Source: UTCFX2 sp963788145 (GTDB lineage Bacteria > Chloroflexota > Anaerolineae > Anaerolineales > UBA4823). Taken from it: a stretch of 64,000 bases of DNA. A program made the translations under genes and the position numbers. Positions 19,006 through 28,110 of this stretch are shown one piece after another (position 1 is the first letter of the stretch; each line of letters opens with the position of its first letter). Below the pieces are notes generated by a model. The model was not told the origin of the DNA and did not search any database. It saw only the letters and a list, made by a program, of their open reading frames with translations. The stretch lies in the NCBI GenBank assembly GCA_963788145.1, contig CAWBFQ010000006.1, positions 310,001-374,000 on the forward strand. The letters run 5' to 3'.

Positions 19006-19740
19006 ATGGCAGCACTTGGAATTAATCTGGGCTTTCTCGTTTTCCAGATTCTGAACTTCACAATCGTCGCGATCTTGCTTTACAAATGGGCCTACGTCCC
19101 AATTCTAAAAGCTCTGGAGACACGTAAGACGAAAATAGCACAGAGCCTGGAAGACGCCCGCATTGCTGCGGAAGCCCGCGCGCATGCTGAAGAAGAAGCG
19201 CGCCAAATTATCACCAAAGCGCAGGCGGAAGCAGCCGACCGCGTCCGTGAAGCCACCCAAAGGGCTGAATCTGCCGGGAATGATGTAAAGAACCTGGCAG
19301 AAGCGGAAGCCGCTTCGATCCGTGAACAAGGTAAGGCCGATGCAGTTCTTGAACGCGAGCGCATCCTGGGTGAACTGCGCGGGCAGGTGGCTGCGCTGGC
19401 GATGGCAGCGACCCAAAAACTGATCGGCGAGGCGCTCGATGAGAAGCGCCAGCGCGAATTGATCGACCAGTTTTTCTCTGGCGTCAGGTCCGGTAAAGTG
19501 GTGGTTCTCGAGGGTGTCGATTTGAAAGGCGCTACTGCTGAAATTGTCAGCGCCCTTCCCTTGACCGACAGCGAAAAAGAATCCGTACATCGAGAGATCA
19601 CTTCCAAAGTTGGCGCACAAACCGTTGCTTTTCGGGTTGATCCAAATATCCTGGGCGGTTTGGTGGTTAAGGTTGGCGATAAGGTGCTCGACGGCTCTAT
19701 CTCTGGACAGCTTGATGTGATGCGGTCTCGCCTGGCCTGA
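19006..19740 (+). CDS. atpF: ATP synthase b-delta fusion (AtpF with AtpH C-terminal domain)
   Basis: A 244-residue peripheral-stalk protein. Residues 1-160 are a normal b subunit: one membrane helix (LGFLVFQILNFTIVAILLY), then a long Ala/Glu/Arg coiled coil ending in IGEALDEKRQRELIDQF. From about 165 to the end it matches the C-terminal domain of subunit delta: SALPLTDSEKESVHREI and DPNILGGLVVKVGDKVLDGS, then LDVMRSRLA. The six-helix N-terminal domain of delta, which normally binds the alpha subunits, is not present. ATG 19006 follows GAGGAGGAAAATCAT. No F1 genes follow; a strong terminator ends the operon, so the F1 genes must lie elsewhere. Confidence 0.88.
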   Translation: MAALGINLGFLVFQILNFTIVAILLYKWAYVPILKALETRKTKIAQSLEDARIAAEARAHAEEEARQIITKAQAEAADRVREATQRAESAGNDVKNLAEAEAASIREQGKADAVLERERILGELRGQVAALAMAATQKLIGEALDEKRQRELIDQFFSGVRSGKVVVLEGVDLKGATAEIVSALPLTDSEKESVHREITSKVGAQTVAFRVDPNILGGLVVKVGDKVLDGSISGQLDVMRSRLA

Positions 19741-19786
19741 TCCGACGATCTGAGCTTCTCTATCGCCCTGTTCTGGGAAAAAGATC

Positions 19787-19827
19787 AAGAGAGATTTTGC
19801 AGTGCTGGCTACTGCAAAATCTCTCTT
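19787..19827 (+). terminator. Strong terminator of the atp operon
   Basis: A perfect 17-bp stem (19787-19803 with 19811-19827) around the 7-nt loop GCTGGCT, 46 nt after the b-delta stop. The descending arm ends in CTCTCTT followed by ATAATTT rather than a pure T-run. It separates the ATP synthase operon from murE. Confidence 0.8.
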
Positions 19828-19832
19828 ATAAT
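19827..19832 (+). promoter_or_regulatory. Putative -10 box of murE (leaderless type)
   Basis: A perfect TATAAT at 19827-19832, 8 nt before the murE ATG (19841), with no Shine-Dalgarno between. Its first base is the last base of the terminator stem. No good -35 is visible, since that place falls in the terminator loop; the assignment rests on the -10 box and the geometry shared with other genes here. Confidence 0.4.
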
Positions 19833-19840
19833 TTGAAATA

Positions 19841-21423
19841 ATGTCAAGCTCTTCAGGCCCTATTTTCACGAGTCTATTTAGATTGATCTCTGATTTGAAA
19901 GGGATCTCAAATCTGCCAGCTTCCGACGCGCAGATTTCAGGCGTCAAGCTCGATTCGCGCCTGGTTCAACCGGGCGACCTATTTGTCGCTGTTGCAGGCG
20001 GAATAACGGATGGGCATCAGTTTATTGGTGATGCAATCCAACGCGGCGTTTCGGCAATTGTGGGAGAGCAGCCGCTTGTGGATTTACCTGTCCCTTATCT
20101 TCAGGTCGAAGATAGCCGGGCTGCCCTGGCTCATCTGGCAGCCGCATTTTTTGGTTTCCCCGCTCATCAATTGGTCATGATCGGTGTGACAGGCACGGAT
20201 GGCAAAACCACTACCTCCAATTTGATCTATCATATCCTGAAAGCAGCCGGCCTGAGAGCTGGGATGATCTCGACCGTGAACGCGCTGATCGGCGACCAGG
20301 CTCTGGATACTGGTTTTCATGTCACTACGCCTGAAGCGCCGGAGGTGCAGCGTTACCTGGCTCAGATGGTCGCGGCTGGACTGTCCCATGTTGTTCTGGA
20401 GGCTACCTCGCATGGCCTGGCTCAGCAGCGAGTTGCAGCCTGCGAATTTGATCTGGGCGTAGTCACCAATATCACCCATGAACATTTGGATTATCATGGC
20501 AGCTTCAGTTCTTACCAGGCTGCAAAGGGATTGCTGTTTGAAGGCCTCTCTGAACTCTTCCCAAGGCGCAAAATCCACCCAGATGCGCCATTTTAAACAG
20601 GGACGACCCTTCTTATGAATATCTTGCCAGGATCACCAAAACGTCCCGCCTCAGTTTTGGCCTTTCCGATATGGCGGATGTGGTTGCCCGAGAGGTGGAT
20701 TTGCAACCAGGTGGGATCCGCTTTACAGCCATTGGGCATGATCTGGACGGGTCGCCGTTTCATATCCCACTGACAAGTCCATTAGTAGGTGAGTTTAACC
20801 TCTACAATTGCCTCGCCGCGCTGGCTTTGACGCGTGGTGTTCTCAGGCTCGATGCGGATGATATCCGCCTTGGTTTGGAGACAATGAGGGCTGTGCCAGG
20901 CCGGATGGAAAGAATTGAACTGGGTCAGGATTTCAGCGCTATGGTGGATTTTGCGCATACCCCCAATGCACTTCGCCGGGCTTTGGAAGCTGCCCGCCAG
21001 TTGACCACCGGCCGGGTGATTGCTGTATTTGGATCGGCCGGTTTGCGCGACAAAGCCAAACGGCGGATGATGGCTCAGGTTTCGGCAGAACTGGCTGATT
21101 TAACCGTATTGACCGCCGAAGACCCGCGCACCGAATCGCTCGTGGGCATCCTGGAGGAGATGGCTCAGGGGGCTGTTGAGAAGCATGGCGTGGAAGGCAA
21201 GACTTTCTGGCGCGTCCCAGACCGTCGCGCTGCCATTCGTTTTGCAGTTGAACAGGCTCAACTCGGCGATTTATTGATCATCTGTGGTAAAGGCCACGAA
21301 CAGTCCATGTGTTTTGGAAATGTGGAATATCCCTGGGATGATCGCATCGCCTTGCGGGCTGCGCTTGCAGACCATCTCGCCATCCCTGGTCCGCAGATGC
21401 CTGAGTTGCCGGGCATTGCGTAG
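19841..21423 (+). CDS. murE: UDP-MurNAc-tripeptide ligase MurE (frameshifted)
   Basis: MurE adds the third (diamino) residue to UDP-MurNAc-L-Ala-D-Glu in the cytoplasm. About 527 residues after correction. Seen: the ATP loop GVTGTDGKTTTSNLIYHIL, EATSHGLAQQRV, NITHEHLDYHGS with the carbamylated-lysine region SYQAAKGLLFE, then DFAHTPNALRRALE and ICGKGHEQ. The first frame stops at 20596; the frame reading ILNRDDPSYEYLARI continues, consistent with one missing base near 20590. The substrate motif is AEDPRTES instead of the DNPR of diaminopimelate enzymes; Thermotoga-type enzymes have DDPR, so the third residue cannot be assigned safely. As the gene is essential, the shift is probably a sequence error. 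Confidence 0.92.
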
Positions 21424-21458
21424 AAAAAGGGCTATTGCCGAGTTATAGAATTAAAAAA

Positions 21459-21553
21459 AAGGGGCTGTCCAAATAATATAAGGGCGAAGCGGCAACCATA
21501 ACATCATCTGTGGCGTCTTTGTTAAGCTTCGCCCCTCTTTAGGATAGCCCTTT
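21459..21553. repeat. Nested inverted repeat between convergent murE and cupin genes
   Basis: Outer arms AAGGGGCTGTCC (21459-21470) and GGATAGCCCTTT (21542-21553) pair over 12 bp with two G-U pairs; inner arms GGGCGAAGC (21482-21490) and GCTTCGCCC (21526-21534) pair perfectly over 9 bp. The 95-nt element may be a bidirectional terminator between convergent genes. The outer ends GGGGCTGTCC also resemble insertion-sequence ends, so a small MITE relic is an alternative. Confidence 0.55.
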
Positions 21554-21557
21554 CTAA

Positions 21558-21884
21558 TTAATACTTCAAGTCTTCTCTGGCAGGGGTGAAAAAATCCATC
21601 ACTTTTGCTGGTTGAGGGCCAACCTTCACAAAATGTTCAACTCCGCCGGGGATTATGATAATCTCACCCGCTCGAACTCGGCGGGTCTCACCGGCAACTT
21701 CGAAATCCAACTCACCTTCTAATACAAAAGTGCTTTGTTCGTGTGGGTGGTTGTGCCTGGGTAAGACTGTGTTGGCATCCAGATCAACCAAAGAGAGCAA
21801 ATGCTGCTCTCCCCAAAATGTCCGGGTTTTCATCCCGGGGAGCACATTCTTATAAGAGCGCTTTGCAGGGTCGTGGAATGTCAT
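21558..21884 (-). CDS. Cupin-domain protein
   Basis: A 108-residue single-domain cupin. The two metal-binding motifs are readable: HNHPHEQSTFVLEGELDFEV (first motif, His-x-His and Glu) and IIPGGVEHFVKVG (second motif, His). Such small cupins may be enzymes, sugar or ligand binders, or sensors; no substrate can be read. It is the last of a minus-strand group (UbiB-like, FocA-like, Lrp-type, cupin) and starts 14 nt after the stop of the Lrp-type gene, suggesting cotranscription. Confidence 0.85.
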   Translation of the reverse strand: MTFHDPAKRSYKNVLPGMKTRTFWGEQHLLSLVDLDANTVLPRHNHPHEQSTFVLEGELDFEVAGETRRVRAGEIIIIPGGVEHFVKVGPQPAKVMDFFTPAREDLKY

Positions 21885-21898
21885 CGCTCAATGTGTGA

Positions 21899-22129
21899 TT
21901 AAGGTTCTACAACCAGGCAGGTCAGGGTGTCAAGAACACCGGGGATCGGCTGAAGTTCAGATGCGACCAGCGTACCCAGATTATTGACATCATTCACCTC
22001 AGCTACTGCAACCACGTCGTAAGGGCCGAAGGTCATATTGGCCTCCAGGATGCCATTCACGCGGCGCAAATTACGAACCACTTCGGGAACTGAGCCTGGA
22101 CGGACATGGATCAAGATATAAGCTTTCAT
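21899..22129 (-). CDS. Stand-alone Lrp/AsnC ligand-binding (RAM) domain protein
   Basis: A 76-residue protein consisting only of the RAM effector domain of Lrp/AsnC regulators: KAYILIHVRPGSVPEVVRNL, ANMTFGPYDVVAVAEV and VLDTLTCLVVEP. There is no helix-turn-helix, so it cannot bind DNA in the usual way; such proteins oligomerise and bind small ligands or modify full-length Lrp members. It lies between the FocA-like gene (17 nt upstream) and the cupin gene, so a role linked to transported anions or one-carbon/nitrogen metabolism is possible but is inference only. Confidence 0.85.
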   Translation of the reverse strand: MKAYILIHVRPGSVPEVVRNLRRVNGILEANMTFGPYDVVAVAEVNDVNNLGTLVASELQPIPGVLDTLTCLVVEP

Positions 22130-22146
22130 CTGATAACCTCGCGAAA

Positions 22147-23046
22147 TTAGTTTCTAGAATTATCCGGTCTTAAGAAGACCAACCAGTAGATCGCAGCGAC
22201 CAGCACCGCGCCGCCGATGATATTTCCAATTGTAACAGGAAGCAGATTTTTGATCAGGAAATTCCCCCAGTTGAGGGAGGCATAATCGGCCGGGGTTTTA
22301 CCGATCAGTTGCCAAAAGTCATTGCTGGCGAAATCTTTAATGAAAAGGCCGATCGGGATAAAGTACATATTGGCGACACTATGTTCAAAACCGGCTGCAA
22401 CAAATCCGGTAATTGGGAAGATGATGGCCATGATTTTATCGGTGGCGCTGCGCGCGCTGTAGGTCATCCAGACCGCCAGGCAAACCAGAGCGTTACATAG
22501 TATCCCCAGCGCAATTGCCTGCAAAAATCCAAGCTCGACTTTCGACTTGGCGATGTTAAGCGCAGTCAATCCGACAGATCCACCCCCGTTGGTATATTGC
22601 TTACTTATGAAGAGCAATAACACGGTCCCAATTGAGCCAACAAAATTACCGATAAAGACAATAATCCAGTTGCGAAGCAAAGCGATTGTGGAAACCTTGC
22701 CGCTTGCCCATGCCATAACAATCAGATTATTACCAGTAAAAAGTTCCGCGCCGCCGACAACCACCAAGACCAGCCCCAGACAGAACACCAGGCCAGCCAG
22801 CAACCGCGTCAGACCGTAAGGCAACCCGGTCGAAAATGCGGTTGCGCCGGTTGCGTCTTTCACGGATATTCCCCCGGCGACAATCGTGGTGGAAAAGATA
22901 GCCGCTAAAGCAATAAAAGCGCCCGCCAGAATTGCCAGGGCAAATAATGTCAGCGCGGGCGTCTCGGCTTTACGCACACCAACATATTCTGCCCGCTTAG
23001 CCATTTCGGCTGGTAAGAGAGCATCAATTCGAATATCTGCGCTCAT
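22147..23046 (-). CDS. Formate/nitrite transporter family channel (FocA/NirC type)
   Basis: A 299-residue integral membrane protein of the FNT family, pentameric channels for formate, nitrite or similar small anions. Six helices can be traced; family marks include GAFIALAAIFSTT in helix 1, GLVFCLGLVLVVVGGAELFTGNN in helix 2-3, the NWIIVFIGNFVGSIG helix, and AAGFEHSVANMYFIPIGL with the central-pore histidine (GFEHSVANM). ATG 23046 follows AGGAGAACTCTGATT. The anion cannot be told apart by sequence alone. Its neighbours on the same strand are a RAM-domain protein and a cupin protein. Confidence 0.92.
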   Translation of the reverse strand: MSADIRIDALLPAEMAKRAEYVGVRKAETPALTLFALAILAGAFIALAAIFSTTIVAGGISVKDATGATAFSTGLPYGLTRLLAGLVFCLGLVLVVVGGAELFTGNNLIVMAWASGKVSTIALLRNWIIVFIGNFVGSIGTVLLLFISKQYTNGGGSVGLTALNIAKSKVELGFLQAIALGILCNALVCLAVWMTYSARSATDKIMAIIFPITGFVAAGFEHSVANMYFIPIGLFIKDFASNDFWQLIGKTPADYASLNWGNFLIKNLLPVTIGNIIGGAVLVAAIYWLVFLRPDNSRN

Positions 23047-23197
23047 AATCAGAGTTCTCCTATAACATTGTGAAATTTTTAACTTACCAAGGATACCTTA
23101 GCAACCAGCATTTGTGAAGGGACATTCATCACGTTGGGGAGGTGAATTGTTACAGGATTTCTATGAAGATGCGCCAGGTGTCAAGCGATGAGTATCT

Positions 23198-24914
23198 TTA
23201 TCTTCTTTCGTTTCGGTTTGTGAGCAGCGAATTGAGCAAGAAAATGAGCCCAAATCCGGCCATTCCAGCCGCCAAGAATTCATATCCTGCCACAAATAGT
23301 TGTACGCCTGCCAACAAAAATGCCGCAAAAATCACACCGGATGTCAGGCTGCGCAAAGCCTGCGTCGTTCGCCTGGTTTGCTGGGGGATTTCTGGGATAT
23401 GTACCGCCAGGTCGCCGCGTTCCATTTTGCTCAAAGTGGAATTGATTTTATTAGGTAACGCGATCATGGTCCGGGCCAGCCTTCCAGCTTCCTCCAACCA
23501 GCGCTGGCGCGCTTGGGTTGCTTCTTCCGCCATGATCTTGCGAGCATAGGGCGCTAAATGGGCCCACAAATTGAAGTCCGCTTCCAATCCAGTACACATT
23601 CCAGAGAGGATGCCCACGCAGCGCGCCAGGAAAATGATGTTTTGAGGCACCTGGAAGGGCATCTCATAGATTAATTCGCGAAATTCATCCGCCAGATCTT
23701 TCATCTCGTCATAACTGACCGAACTCAATTCGGTCATATTTTTCCCCCAGAATTGATCAAAAACGCGGGCGCTAGCTCGTTCTAATAAGGTCACATCAGC
23801 GTCCGGTAGAAGGAGGTCCATCATTTGGTAGGCATGCACCACCCGCCCGGCATCGCGCGTCCCAACCCCAATCAACAGCTCGCGTAAACCCATGCGCAGG
23901 TTGGTCGGCACCTGTCCGACCATTCCGAAGTCAACGAAGGTCAGCTCCCATTCTCGTTGAGCGCTGCCGTACGGCGCAATGGTCTCAGCGAGGGGGTGGA
24001 CAAACAGATTCCCTGGGTGTGGATCGGCGTGAAAAAAACCATCTTCAAATATTTGTTTCAAGTAAGTGTCCAGCAGGCGCGAGGCGACTTCCTCCCTGCG
24101 CACACCGGCCTCGCTGATCTCTGCGTAATCGGTGATCTTGATTGCCAGAACGTTTTCAAGGGTTAATACTCGTCGGGTGGTATGCGTCCAGCATACATAC
24201 GGAACGCGCACCCCGGGGTAACCTTTGAAATTGGCAGCGAATGTCTCGGCGTTGCGCGCCTCTGCCAGATAGTCGATCTCTTGGTAGAGAATTCGGGTGA
24301 ATTCATTCAGCAGCCCAGGCACATTCGCCCGTTTGCGGATGGGACGATAGCGGTTCAGCCACGATCCCACTGTTTGCAACGCGGCCAGGTCAGTTTCGAT
24401 GATCTTCTCAATATTGGGTCGCAGGACTTTAACCACCACATCTTCGCACCAAACTCCACTGCTTTGCTTGCCCACCCCGGCGGATTTCTCGAATTTTCCT
24501 CGGGCGATCCTGGCGCGATGTACTTGCCCCAGCGAAGCTGCTGCCAGAGGAATGTTCTCAAAGGCGATGAACTTTTCGATTATTGGGCCCTCGAATTCGG
24601 CTTCTACCACTCGCCGGATTGCCTCAAATGGCTCTGACGGTACTTCATCCTGAAGTCCCACCAGCTCGCGGGTGAATTCCGGCGGCAGCACATCCACTCG
24701 AGAAGAGAGAAATTGTCCCACTTTGATCAAGACGCCGCCCATTTGGATGGCTAAGGCGCGATAGGAGATCGCCGCTCTTTGCAGCCTGCTTGTACGAGTG
24801 CGAGTGGAGAAGCGGCCTAATCCCAGGCGCGGCAAAAACAAATCCCAGAAGGCAAGACTGAGCAGTAATCGAGCAAAAAACCAGGTGATCCGGCGGTAAC
24901 GTGTGCGAAATCAT
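23198..24914 (-). CDS. ABC1/UbiB-family atypical kinase (N-terminal frameshift)
   Basis: About 571 residues. The ABC1/UbiB (AarF, ADCK) fold is clear: IKVGQFLSSRVDVLPPEF gives the KxGQ motif, PLAAASLGQVHRA the alanine-rich nucleotide loop, FFHADPHPGNLFV the catalytic loop and FVDFGMVGQV the metal site. Two hydrophobic helices at the C terminus (ALRSLTSGVIFAAFLL, AAGMAGFGLIFLLN) anchor it in the membrane. UbiB-type proteins support ubiquinone or other isoprenoid lipid pathways as ATPases. The long frame only has a TTG start at 24841, but upstream in-frame residues RYRRITWFFARLLLSLAFWD are typical; one extra base near 24902 would join them to ATG 24914 (MISH). A small lipoprotein gene precedes it on the same strand. 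Confidence 0.85.
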
Positions 24915-24982
24915 AGACCGAAAGAATTATACTCGACGAGGTAGATAATATTATGGAAACTAACCAGCGGGGATCGGTTAAA

Positions 24983-25488
24983 TCATGGGTAAGGATGGAG
25001 ATCATGAATTGCGCAAAATGAAACCCGATCAGGTTGGGGATAGGATATTTCTATCGAGTTGGCTTTATCGAAATCCGGAATTTTGATCCTTCGAACGAGC
25101 ATTGAAAAAGGTTGAGGTGGAAAATACGGATGGATTTGATCCAATGTATCTTGACTAAGAACGCAATCTGGATTGCTGAGATCAAAGACCCATGGATGCC
25201 CCGTACCCGAGAATATCTTATCTTCCGGCAGATCATCGTAACGGAGCTTGATAATTCTCTTTAGGAAGAATAGATACTTTCCATCAAGCTTTATCGGAAC
25301 AACCCTGGAGCTTAATCTTGCTTGCTCGATAAATCCGATACTGATTGAAAAGCGACCGGTACTTCCTGCACAGACGCTCGAATTTGTTCGACCCTATGAC
25401 CATCCAGTTCAGGATCGGAACCTGGCAATGTTTGACACGAAGCGAGGATTAAACCAAGAAAGATCAAAGGAAGGGACTTGATTCTCAT
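24983..25488 (-). CDS. Small hypothetical lipoprotein (frameshifted)
   Basis: Reading the minus strand from ATG 25488 gives a typical lipoprotein signal, MRIKSLPLIFLGLILASC, with the lipobox LASC (Cys18), then about 40 polar residues to a stop at 25316-25318. Another frame then stays open with well-formed protein (YLFFLKRIIKLRYDD, SGTGHPWVFDLSN, QDTLDQIHPYF, DRVSFCAIHDLHPY) to TGA at 24983-24985. One missing base near 25327 joins both into 168 residues. I do not recognise the family. It would be exported and lipid-anchored. The gene is preceded by GAGAGGATTTTCTGT and lies 68 nt before the UbiB-like gene. Alternative: two unrelated short frames, but the continuity of sensible protein argues for one gene. 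Confidence 0.6.
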
Positions 25489-25601
25489 ACAGAAAATCCT
25501 CTCGATGAATAATACGGTTATGTGTATACTTTAATCATAATCCCAATCTCTCCTATTTCAGCCCCCTTTTTATGGTATCCTAAACCGTCTGGCTGCTGGT
25601 T

Positions 25602-26327
25602 ATGAGAGAGTTAACCCCACACGACTTTGCCTTGCTGTACGCCGGTTTTCAGGCTCCGATCGCCGCCTTGAATTGCGGTGAGCGTTGCGCGCCCTATAAT
25701 GAATATGGCGTTCCCTTCTGCTGTGATACCCGCCATGCCGTCCCGGCTGCTTATCAGGCGGAATGGGAATTCCTGCAGGCCAATACCGATCTCTGGCACG
25801 CCTGGCAGGGCAGCACGCCCGCAGAGACCGAAGAACTGACTTCATTGCCGCCGGAAGGTCAGGTCTTGATAGCCTGCCTGGGGCATGATCATTGCCAGCG
25901 CAATTTCCGCTCGTTGACCTGCCGCGCTTTTCCATTCTTCCCCTACATCTCTCAGCAAGGGGAGTTCCTCGGTCTGAGCTATTTATGGGAATACCAGGAT
26001 CGTTGTTGGGTGATCAACAATCTGCAGGTGGTCAGCCGGGAATATCTGGCCCAGTTTATCTCTACATTCGACCGGTTGTTTGAATGGGCGCCTGAAGAGC
26101 GGGAGAATTATCTGGATTTCTCCGCGTTGATGCGGCATTCTTTCGCCAGCATGCATTGGGCGATCCCTTTGCTTCATAGGAACGGGAACGTGTACAAAAT
26201 TAGCCCGCGCACCGGTCGTCTCCGTCGCGCATCTCCTGAGAAGCTGCCAAAGTTTGGGGATTACAAGATCGCCGCCATGCTCCCGTTTCCGGATGAGATG
26301 GATCGAACATCATTTCATGATTCTTAA
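25602..26327 (+). CDS. YkgJ-like cysteine-cluster protein
   Basis: A 241-residue soluble protein with a cysteine pattern like the YkgJ/zinc-or-iron-chelating cluster family: CGERC near residue 26, FCCD near 40, CLGHDHC and LTCRAFPFFPY near 90-110. The spacing suggests binding of a metal or Fe-S cluster; no enzymatic role is established for most members. The C-terminal half (FDRLFEWAPEERENYLDF, YKISPRTGRLRR) has no recognisable domain. It ends 12 nt before the first ABC exporter gene and probably shares its transcript; a link between the two is inferred from position only. Confidence 0.7.
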   Translation: MRELTPHDFALLYAGFQAPIAALNCGERCAPYNEYGVPFCCDTRHAVPAAYQAEWEFLQANTDLWHAWQGSTPAETEELTSLPPEGQVLIACLGHDHCQRNFRSLTCRAFPFFPYISQQGEFLGLSYLWEYQDRCWVINNLQVVSREYLAQFISTFDRLFEWAPEERENYLDFSALMRHSFASMHWAIPLLHRNGNVYKISPRTGRLRRASPEKLPKFGDYKIAAMLPFPDEMDRTSFHDS

Positions 26328-26339
26328 AGATAAGCGCTT

Positions 26340-28107
26340 ATGAATCAATCAGCCGTTGCCGCAATGGAATTCAAGACTCCCGATCGCTTTGCCACCGACC
26401 GGCGCGATCCGGTTCGCTGGATCGTTTCCTACGCAAGGCATTATTGGTACATTGCCGCCATCCTGCTGATCGGGGCGGCTGGCAATGCCGCCCTGGCTGC
26501 TGTGGTTCCCGTCCTGGTTGGTCAGGCTTTTGATGCGATCTTGCAGACGCCTGCCCAGGTAATCGTACTGCCTCGCATCGCTCTGATTATTTCTGCCAGT
26601 CAAATTGTGCGTGGATTGCTCCAATTTGGTCGCAACTTTGGAGCTGAGTTGTTGGGGCAGCGCATTGAGCGGGATATCCGTCACGACCTGTATACCAGCC
26701 TGTTGGGCAAGAGTATGACCTTTCACAGCCTCCAGTCCGTTGGGGATACGATGGCGAGGGCGACTAATGATGTCCGCGAGGTCAATTTCCTCTTCAGCCC
26801 TGGTTTAAATCTGGTGGTCGGTTCGGGCATTTTTATGATCATGCCGATCATCGTTGCTCCACGCTATCACCCGGCTTTGATCCTCACTCCCCTGCTTTTC
26901 ATCATCGGTTATTTTTTGGCTCTCTGGCAATACCTGACTGAGTTGAAGCCGATCACCAGCGATGTCCGCAAGGCATTTGGACGCTTGAATAGCCGCCTGG
27001 CTGAAGCTATCGATGGGATCGAGACGGTTAAGGGTATGGCGCAGGAGCGCAACGAAGTGGAACGCTTCGGCGAGAATGCCCGCCGATTTAGAGATGCCTT
27101 TGTGCGTCAAGGCGATGTCGAAGCTCGCTTTATCCCATTGTTATTGCTCGGGTTTGCCGAAGCTGGCGGCTTGCTTCATTCTTTAATTCTCTTTCGCCAG
27201 GGCCTGCTCGATATCGGTCAGGTGGTAGCCTATTTTGGGCTGATCCAGCTCTTTGGTTTTCCCACCTTTACCTCATTGTTTGCCTATTCCCAAATATCGT
27301 TGGGCATCGCCGGCGCCAGGCGCATCTTGGACTTAATCAACCGCGAAAACAACCTTGACCAGAACCTGCAGGGATACCCGGGCCCAATGCGCGGCGCCAT
27401 CGAGTTCAAGCAGGTCTCCCTTTCGTATCAATCTGGAGAACCAGTCCTGGAGAATGTCTCCTTTAAGGTACAAGCCGGAAAAACTGTTGCAATCGTCGGT
27501 CAGACTGGTTCAGGTAAAACCTCCCTTGTTAAGTTAGTCAATCGCACCTACGACGCAACTGCCGGGCAAGTACTGGTGGATGGCGTTGATGTGCGCGATT
27601 GGAATCTGGAAGCTCTGCGCCGCAACGTCTCGATGATCGAACAGGATATTTTCCTGTTCTCGCGCGACTATCCGGGATAATATCGCTTTCGGTCAACAAT
27701 CTGCGGAACAGGACAAAATCACTGAGGCTGCTCGCCTGGCCCAGGCCGACGAATTCATCCTATCCTTCGATGATGGGTACGAAACTGTGATTGGCGAACG
27801 AGGTGTCACCCTCTCAGGTGGTCAGCGCCAGAGACTGGCTCTTGCCCGCGCCTTCTTAACCGATCCGCCCATCCTCATTCTGGATGATTCCACCAGCGCC
27901 ATCGATAGCGCCACCGAAGATAAGATCCAGCGCGCCATCTATGCAGCTGCCCGCGGTCGCACAACCCTGATTATCACTCACCGCCTCTCGCAGATCCGCT
28001 GGGCTGACCTGATCCTTGTCTTTCGGAAGGGCTGTCTGGTTGCCCAGGGATCTCATGATGAACTGATGCAAACCTCCGAGGCCTATCGTCGTATCTTTCG
28101 AGAATAA
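26340..28107 (+). CDS. Heterodimeric ABC exporter half-transporter, degenerate-site subunit (frameshifted)
   Basis: About 588 residues: a six-helix ABC-exporter membrane domain (about 30-310) and a nucleotide-binding domain. Walker A is GQTGSGKTSLVKL, the signature LSGGQRQRLALARA, Walker B ILILDDSTSAID. The residue after Walker B is Asp, not the catalytic Glu, as in the degenerate subunit of TM287/288-type heterodimers. The frame breaks near 27665: FLFSRDYPG runs into a stop, and the next frame continues TIRDNIAFGQQSAEQDKITE, so one extra base is present. It overlaps no gene and is followed after 3 nt by its partner. Substrate (drug, lipid or peptide) is unknown. Confidence 0.9.
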
Positions 28108-28110
28108 ACC

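Noticed and set aside
19105..19947. A 280-residue open frame antisense to the b-delta fusion and the start of murE
   Set aside because: It overlaps well-supported genes and the terminator, and has no protein-like motifs.
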